From assembly GCA_900557355.1 (NCBI GenBank), contig USSR01000181.1, positions 1 to 10,733 on the forward strand: DNA of 10,733 nt. The letters are read 5' to 3'. The notes beneath the pieces were generated by a model that saw nothing but the letters and a program-made list of their open reading frames with translations, did no database searches and was not told the DNA's origin. The translations under genes and the position numbers were made by a program. The DNA is from an uncultured Bacteroides sp. (lineage in GTDB: Bacteria > Bacteroidota > Bacteroidia > Bacteroidales > Bacteroidaceae). Positions 6,078 to 10,733 of this stretch are shown piece after piece (the first letter of the stretch is position 1; the number at the start of each line of letters is the position of its first letter).

Positions 6078-7283
6078 ATGGAACAAATAAGTAGATTGAA
6101 ACCCGATTCGGGTGCTTTGCTCGTATTCATCCTTACCGCAGGAGTCTTCGGAATCATCAATACGGAAATGGGAGTGATTGGAATCCTCCCCCTGATAGCC
6201 GAGCATTTCCATGTAACCGTTCCCGAAGCAGGATGGACGGTCAGTATATTCGCATTGGTAGTGGCTATATCAGCCCCCATTATGCCGCTACTTTTCTCGG
6301 GCATAAACCGGAAAAAAGTCATGCTGCTGGCACTGGGAGTCTTCACACTGAGCAACATTATTTCGATGCTTACCTCCAACTTTACCCTACTACTGATAAC
6401 CCGTGCCCTTCCGGCTTTCCTTCATCCTGTATATGTATCGATGGCTTTCACGGTAGCGGCCGCATCTGTCAGCAAAGAGAAAGCTCCGAAGGCTGTAGCC
6501 AAAGTCTTCATCGGAGTATCCGCCGGCATGGTATTGGGTGTACCGGTGACCAGCTACATAGCGAGTGAGGTGTCGTTTACAATGGGAATGATGTTTTTCA
6601 CGGTGGTGAATGCGCTGGTATTTGTGGCCACCATCCTTTTCATACCCTCCATGCCCGTTAAAGAAAAGCTATCTTACGGTACGCAACTCAATGTGCTGAA
6701 AAAGAAGATTATCTGGTATTCCATTATTGCTGTCACCCTGATAAACGGTGCTTTATTCGGATTCTTCAGTTATATGTCTGATTATCTGAGAACGGTTACG
6801 GAAGTTTCTTATAGTGTCATCAGCGTCCTGCTGCTGATATACGGGCTTGCCAATATTATCGGAAACGTCATTGCAGGAAAACAGTTAGCCACCAACCCGA
6901 TACGCAGCATGACTTTCATTCCGTTCGCACTATTCACCTTTTATATATGTATATTCATTTTAGGGGAATGGCTTGCGGCAATGGCTGTCATTATCCTGAT
7001 TCTGGGTATCCTGGCAGGATACGGGCAAAACACCATGCAGTATATGATAACCGAAGCTGCTCCCGAAGCTCCGGATTTCGCTAACGGCTTGTTCCTATTA
7101 TCTGCCAATCTGGGCACAACGGTGGGTGCGGCAGCCTGCGGAGCATTTATCACTTTCTTCGATACACGCTATTCCGTAATCGGTTCTTTGCTGTTTCTTG
7201 CGGTCAGCATAATATTCGTTGTTCTGAGAATTCGCACGGTGCAATCTTCGAAAACAATAAAACTGAAAGTCGTAGCACAATGA
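6078..7283 (+). CDS. MFS transporter, DHA1 family (AraJ/sugar-drug efflux type)
   Basis: A 401-residue inner-membrane protein with about 12 hydrophobic segments, the standard length for 12-helix drug:H+ antiporters. The first helix block FGIINTEMGVIGILPLIAEH is typical of the AraJ/YdeA/NepI branch of DHA1. A motif-A-like loop GINRKKV is at 75-81 between helices two and three, and an antiporter motif-C-like GVSAGMVLGVPVTSYI lies around 145-160. Such proteins export sugars, nucleosides, drugs or metabolites in exchange for protons; the substrate cannot be read from the sequence. The gene has its own copy of the operator and stands alone: 183 bases with a second operator separate it from the hydrolase operon. 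The start ATG 6078 lies 28 bases after the -7 element, with no Shine-Dalgarno sequence, as usual in this phylum. Confidence 0.92.
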   Translation: MEQISRLKPDSGALLVFILTAGVFGIINTEMGVIGILPLIAEHFHVTVPEAGWTVSIFALVVAISAPIMPLLFSGINRKKVMLLALGVFTLSNIISMLTSNFTLLLITRALPAFLHPVYVSMAFTVAAASVSKEKAPKAVAKVFIGVSAGMVLGVPVTSYIASEVSFTMGMMFFTVVNALVFVATILFIPSMPVKEKLSYGTQLNVLKKKIIWYSIIAVTLINGALFGFFSYMSDYLRTVTEVSYSVISVLLLIYGLANIIGNVIAGKQLATNPIRSMTFIPFALFTFYICIFILGEWLAAMAVIILILGILAGYGQNTMQYMITEAAPEAPDFANGLFLLSANLGTTVGAAACGAFITFFDTRYSVIGSLLFLAVSIIFVVLRIRTVQSSKTIKLKVVAQ

Positions 7284-7348
7284 AGCTTTTTTAAATAAGC
7301 GATTATAAAAGAAGTATTTGTCTATGTTTTCTGTATACAATGCGATAA

Positions 7349-7415
7349 TCTGTAATTTGGGTTATTATGTCTGTAATCCATCTACAAAGAGTATCACTTT
7401 TACACCGTAATTTTG
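7349..7415 (+). promoter_or_regulatory. Operator D and promoter of the hydrolase-lipoprotein-DUF3737-PLP operon
   Basis: First copy TCTGTAATTTGGGTTATTA (7349-7367); second copy starts at 7370 with a perfect TCTGTAAT then TCTAC at 7381-7385, 21 bp from the first. The -7 element TAATTTTG is at 7408-7415, 38 bp after the start of the second copy. The sequence just after it, TTTGCAATGTAA, also follows the transporter's -7 element. The leader to the ATG at 7467 is about 45 bases. Confidence 0.75.
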
Positions 7416-7466
7416 CAATGTAAGTAATAGACATCAATTCTCATTAATCATTCACCCAAAGAAAAT

Positions 7467-8495
7467 ATGAAAAAGATATTATTTTCAGTAGTGGCATCCT
7501 TTATGATGCTCGGCGTAGGTAGTGCTTCGGCACAAACCGATGCAGACAATTTCTACAAAAGTGATTTAGTAAACATGGAGAAAGTATCCTTCTCCAACCA
7601 GTACAAAATGAAAGTGGCCGGAAACCTTTTCCTGCCCAAAGATATGAAAGCAGGAGAAACGTATCCCGCAATCATCGTCGGGCACCCGATGGGGGCAGTC
7701 AAGGAACAAAGTGCAAACCTCTATGCGATCAAGATGGCCGAACGCGGTTTCGTCACCCTCGCCATCGACCTGTCCTTCTGGGGAAAAAGTGAAGGAGAAC
7801 CGCGCAACACCGTCTCCCCGGAAATCTATGCGGAAGACTTCAGCGCAGCAGCCGATTTCCTCGGCACACGCCCGTTCGTCGACCGCAACCGTATCGGCGT
7901 AATCGGTATCTGCGGCAGTGGAAGTTTCGCCATCAGTGCGGCAAAAATCGATCCACGCCTGAAAGCCATTGCAACCATCAGCATGTATAATATGGGTACA
8001 GCAAGCCGCAACGGACTGAAACATGCACTGACCCTGGAACAAAGGAAACAAATCATTGCCGAAGCCGCCGAACAACGCTATGCGGAATTTCTGGGTGGAG
8101 AAACGAAATACACCGGCGGCACCGTACACGAACTGACACCTGACTCCTCTCCGATTGAACGCGAGTTTTATGAATTCTACCGTACAGAACGCGGAGAATT
8201 CACCCCCGAAGGTGCAACGTCCCTGACCACCACGCACCCTACCCTGGCAAGCAACACGAAGTTCATGAACTTCTATCCGTTTGCCGATATCGAAACCATC
8301 TCGCCGCGCCCCATGCTCTTCATCGCCGGAGAGAATGCACACTCACGCGAATTCAGCGAAGACGCCTACAGCAAGGCTGCCGAACCCAAAGAATTATACA
8401 TCGTACCCGGTGCAGGCCATGTGGACCTTTACGACCGGGTCAGCCTCATCCCTTTCGACAAGCTGGATTCTTTCTTTAAGGAATACCTGAAATAA
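7467..8495 (+). CDS. Exported alpha/beta hydrolase, dienelactone-hydrolase-like with probable Cys nucleophile
   Basis: A 342-residue alpha/beta-fold hydrolase with a clear signal peptide (KK, hydrophobic core, ASA cleavage site after residue 22), so it should act in the periplasm. The fold shows PAIIVGHPMGAVKEQS (oxyanion region), the strand FVTLAIDLSFWGKSEG, and a nucleophile elbow GICGSG with C149 where serine usually sits. This resembles the G-x-C-x-G-G elbow of dienelactone hydrolase. H318 in GAGHVDLYD is the likely catalytic histidine, and E289 in MLFIAGENAH is a candidate acid. About 90 residues between C149 and E289 form a helical cap. It is the first gene of a four-gene run under operator D; the lipoprotein gene follows closely. 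Substrate unknown: an ester, lactone or thioester is plausible. It could also be a peptidase-like or YcjY-type hydrolase. Confidence 0.88.
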   Translation: MKKILFSVVASFMMLGVGSASAQTDADNFYKSDLVNMEKVSFSNQYKMKVAGNLFLPKDMKAGETYPAIIVGHPMGAVKEQSANLYAIKMAERGFVTLAIDLSFWGKSEGEPRNTVSPEIYAEDFSAAADFLGTRPFVDRNRIGVIGICGSGSFAISAAKIDPRLKAIATISMYNMGTASRNGLKHALTLEQRKQIIAEAAEQRYAEFLGGETKYTGGTVHELTPDSSPIEREFYEFYRTERGEFTPEGATSLTTTHPTLASNTKFMNFYPFADIETISPRPMLFIAGENAHSREFSEDAYSKAAEPKELYIVPGAGHVDLYDRVSLIPFDKLDSFFKEYLK

Positions 8496-8508
8496 TACCG
8501 TGAAGATT

Positions 8509-9036
8509 ATGAAATATTACTTAGCACTCATTTTTATGACGTTGACATTGTCCGTTTGGGGCACCTCATGCAGCGACGATGCCCCTATACCCGAAACAGG
8601 GCAGCAGATACCTCCGGGAAGTACGGACGATGATGATCCTCCGGTTAATCCCGGTAATGACGACGATGATGACGATAACCCTATGAGCAACAATCTTAAA
8701 ATAACAGTCGGCTCCGCCTCATTCAATGCCACACTGGAAAACAATGCGGCGGCAACAGCCTTCAAGGCATTACTGCCTATGACCATAAACATGTCCGAAC
8801 TGAACGGCAACGAAAAGTACTTCTACCTATCGGGAAACCTGCCTACCGCATCTTCCAACCCGGGAACCATCCGCACGGGCGACCTGATGCTTTACGGCGG
8901 CTCCTGTCTGGTACTTTTCTATGAGACTTTTTCAACATCCTACAGCTACACTCGCCTGGGGCGTGTAAATAACCCTTCGGAACTGGCATCCGCCCTCGGT
9001 TCGGGCAGTGTAACCGTAACATTCGAACTACAATAA
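8509..9036 (+). CDS. Lipoprotein with acidic linker and cyclophilin-like domain
   Basis: A 175-residue lipoprotein. The signal peptide ends at a lipobox-like WGTSC, with lipidated C21. The residues after it, SDD, are acidic like the Bacteroides export signal for surface lipoproteins, so display on the cell surface is likely. Residues about 25-62 form a low-complexity linker with runs of D4 and D6 separated by proline, glycine and asparagine. Residues 63-175, from LKITVGSASFNATLENNAAATAFKALLP, resemble the cyclophilin-like fold family (PF18050 type), with the LPMTINMSELNGNEKYFYL and TGDLMLYGGSCLVLFYETF blocks. No prolyl isomerase activity should be assumed. I chose ATG 8509; a GTG at 8500, four bases after the hydrolase stop, would add three residues. 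The tight spacing indicates cotranscription with the hydrolase and DUF3737 genes. Confidence 0.85.
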   Translation: MKYYLALIFMTLTLSVWGTSCSDDAPIPETGQQIPPGSTDDDDPPVNPGNDDDDDDNPMSNNLKITVGSASFNATLENNAAATAFKALLPMTINMSELNGNEKYFYLSGNLPTASSNPGTIRTGDLMLYGGSCLVLFYETFSTSYSYTRLGRVNNPSELASALGSGSVTVTFELQ

Positions 9037-9049
9037 AAACAAAGAAATT

Positions 9050-9949
9050 ATGGAAACAATCAAAGACAAAGAATTCGGAGGCGAACGCCCTCTGTTTGCC
9101 ACTCACGACCTCCAACTGGAAAATGTAACCATCCATGCAGGCGAGTCCGCACTGAAAGAATGTAGCAATATTGTGGCAGTGAACTGCCGCTTCGAAGGGA
9201 AATACCCATACTGGCACAACAATGGCTTCACCATAAAGAACTGTTTCTTCACAGAAGGTGCCCGTGCCGCACTTTGGTACTCGCAGAATGTACAAATGAC
9301 GGATACCGTAGTGGAAGCACCGAAGATGTTTCGCGAAATGGACGGCATAAAACTGGAAAACGTGCAACTTCCCAATGCCTTGGAAACCCTTTGGTTTTGC
9401 CGCAATGTAGAACTCAGAAACGTACAGATTGACAAAGCCGATTACCTGTTCATACACGGTGAGAACATACGCATTGAAAATTACAGCCAGAACGGCAACT
9501 ACTCATTCCAGTATTGCAAAAACGTGGAAATCCGCAATGCCATCATCAACTCCAAAGACGCCTTCTGGAATACGGAAAACGTAACGGTGTATGATTCCGA
9601 ACTGAATGGCGAATATCTGGGCTGGCATTCCAGAAACCTGCGTCTGGTGAACTGCAAAATTTCAGGCACGCAACCACTCTGTTATGCCCACGACCTGATT
9701 ATAGAAAACTGCACAATGGCCGACGATGCCGACCTTGCATTTGAATACAGCAGTCTCCAGGCCACCATCAAAGGTCCGGTTCACAGCATAAAGAATCCAC
9801 GCACGGGAAGCATCACGGCCGAAAGTTACGGAGCCGTCATCATAGACGAGAACATCAAGGCCCCCGGCAATTGCAAACTGAAACTTTGGGACGACCAGAC
9901 CTGTTTTGACGAAACGCAAGAAGAGATGCAATATGCAGCACAACTTTGA
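9050..9949 (+). CDS. DUF3737 family right-handed beta-helix protein
   Basis: A 299-residue cytosolic protein with no signal peptide. It is built of about eleven repeats of 18-22 residues, each with an alternating hydrophobic strand followed by an N-C or N-x step: examples are [52 protein letters not shown] and [10 protein letters not shown]. This pattern predicts a right-handed parallel beta-helix and matches the DUF3737 family as I know it. No enzymatic residues can be named. The starting block [17 protein letters not shown] sequence ([20 protein letters not shown]) is the family signature. The gene begins 13 bases after the lipoprotein stop and overlaps the next gene by 17 bases. In many bacteria this family is found beside MalY/PatB-type enzymes, so a shared role is likely but undefined. 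Confidence 0.88.
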   Translation: METIKDKEFGGERPLFATHDLQLENVTIHAGESALKECSNIVAVNCRFEGKYPYWHNNGFTIKNCFFTEGARAALWYSQNVQMTDTVVEAPKMFREMDGIKLENVQLPNALETLWFCRNVELRNVQIDKADYLFIHGENIRIENYSQNGNYSFQYCKNVEIRNAIINSKDAFWNTENVTVYDSELNGEYLGWHSRNLRLVNCKISGTQPLCYAHDLIIENCTMADDADLAFEYSSLQATIKGPVHSIKNPRTGSITAESYGAVIIDENIKAPGNCKLKLWDDQTCFDETQEEMQYAAQL

Positions 9950-10733
9950 TGAAATCATTCCACGCCGGGGCACGAATTCCTATAAATGGGATTCTGCCAC
10001 TCCCCCGGGTGTACTGCCGATGTGGGTAGCCGATATGGATTTCCGCACAGCACCCGCCGTGACGGAAGCGTTGAAAAGGCGGGTGGAGCATGGCATCTTC
10101 GGATACGTCCGTGTACCCGATGCTTACTACAATGCAACGATCAACTGGTTCAAAAGACGCCACGACTGGAGAATAGAAAAAGAGTGGATTATCTATACCT
10201 CCGGAGTAGTACCGGCGCTGTCGGCAATCATAAAAGCCCTGACCGGCCCCGGCGACAAAGTCCTGGTGCAGACTCCGGTGTATAATTGCTTCTTTTCGTC
10301 CATACGCAACAACGGGTGTGAAATCGTTTTCAACCCACTGATATATGAAAACGAAACTTACCGGATTGATTTCGATGACTTGGAGAAGAAGGCTGCCAAT
10401 AGTAAAGTCAAACTCTTACTATTGTGCAACCCTCACAACCCCGCCGGAAGAATATGGAGCCGGGAAGAACTGGTACGTATCGGTGAGATTTGCCTCCGGA
10501 ATCATGTAACGGTAGTAGCGGATGAAATTCATTGTGAACTGGTTTTTCCGGAATATACCTATACGCCTTTCGCCTCCATATCGCAGGAATTCCTGATGAA
10601 TTCCGTCACTTGCATTTCACCCAGCAAGGCGTTCAACCTGGCAGGAGTCCAGATTGCCAACATCGTATCTGCCGATGCCAATGTACGCAAGAAGATAGAC
10701 AAAGCCATCAATATAAACGAAGTCTGCGACGCA
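9933..10733 (+). CDS. MalY/PatB-type PLP-dependent C-S lyase/aminotransferase, partial at right edge
   Basis: The first 267 codons of a fold-type I PLP enzyme, open to the right edge. The start [20 protein letters not shown] and the block [11 protein letters not shown] are characteristic of the MalY/PatB family (cystathionine beta-lyase-like). Cofactor residues are visible: N166 and N169 in NPHNPAGR, D197 in DEIHCE, and the Schiff-base lysine K232 in [10 protein letters not shown]. Full-length members are about 390 residues, so some 120 are missing. The ATG at 9933 lies inside the end of the DUF3737 gene (17-base overlap), behind a purine-rich AAGAAGAG, which indicates translational coupling. 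Family members cleave C-S bonds of cysteine conjugates or cystathionine; E. coli MalY also represses the maltose system. In this context, cleavage of a cysteine-conjugated compound is a possible role, by inference only. Confidence 0.93.
   Translation, partial: MQHNFDEIIPRRGTNSYKWDSATPPGVLPMWVADMDFRTAPAVTEALKRRVEHGIFGYVRVPDAYYNATINWFKRRHDWRIEKEWIIYTSGVVPALSAIIKALTGPGDKVLVQTPVYNCFFSSIRNNGCEIVFNPLIYENETYRIDFDDLEKKAANSKVKLLLLCNPHNPAGRIWSREELVRIGEICLRNHVTVVADEIHCELVFPEYTYTPFASISQEFLMNSVTCISPSKAFNLAGVQIANIVSADANVRKKIDKAININEVCDA

Noticed and set aside
7284..7316. Terminator after the MFS gene
   Set aside because: The AGCTT...AAGC stem is only 4-5 bp around an AT loop and is not followed by a T-run.
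7566..8342. 258-codon ORF on the minus strand, opposite the hydrolase gene
   Set aside because: It is wholly antisense to a well-recognised hydrolase; the translation is a Cys/Phe/Gly-rich shadow with no domain.
8843..9457. 204-codon minus-strand ORF spanning the lipoprotein end and DUF3737 start
   Set aside because: It crosses two real genes in antisense and has no family features.
9986..10285. 99-codon plus-strand ORF in the PLP-enzyme region
   Set aside because: It lies in the wrong frame; the frame starting at 9933 gives a full MalY/PatB match open to the window edge.

Overview
The window looks like chromosomal DNA from a Bacteroides-type member of the Bacteroidota. Reasons: promoters carry the TAnnTTTG -7 element of that phylum, genes lack strong Shine-Dalgarno sequences, one lipoprotein has an acidic stretch right after its lipid cysteine, and the proteins read like gut Bacteroides homologues. 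Species cannot be fixed from sequence alone.

Layout. (1) Positions 1-988 (+): the 3' part of a YehP-like von Willebrand factor A (VWA) gene, cut by the left edge and broken as written by a one-base shift at a G5 run (435-439). (2) 985-2786 (-): two tandem paralogous AraC-family regulators, probably one transcript. (3) 2787-3377: a 590-base intergenic region with a regulator promoter, two operator-like sites, a small hairpin and a dense palindromic repeat (3091-3160). (4) 3378-5273 (+): an iron-dependent alcohol dehydrogenase (YqhD/BdhA type) and a flavodoxin-fold NAD(P)H oxidoreductase, then a 41-base relic of a second dehydrogenase copy that now forms a terminator. (5) 5384-5884 (-): a four-helix membrane protein. 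(6) 6078-7283 (+): an MFS efflux-type transporter. (7) 7467 to the right edge (+): exported alpha/beta hydrolase, cyclophilin-like lipoprotein, DUF3737 beta-helix protein, and a MalY/PatB-type PLP enzyme cut by the edge.

Main result. The dehydrogenase, the transporter and the hydrolase operon each have upstream the same two-copy direct repeat, consensus TCTGTAATnnGGGTTAT, with copies exactly 21 bp apart. In all three the second copy starts exactly 38 bp before the -7 element. A fourth copy pair lies beside the AraC promoter. This looks like the operator of the AraC pair and ties three transcription units plus the regulators into one local regulon. The contents (alcohol/aldehyde reduction, flavin reduction, efflux, exported hydrolase, C-S lyase-type PLP enzyme) suggest response to, or processing of, a small reactive compound. 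That role is inferred; the inducer is unknown.
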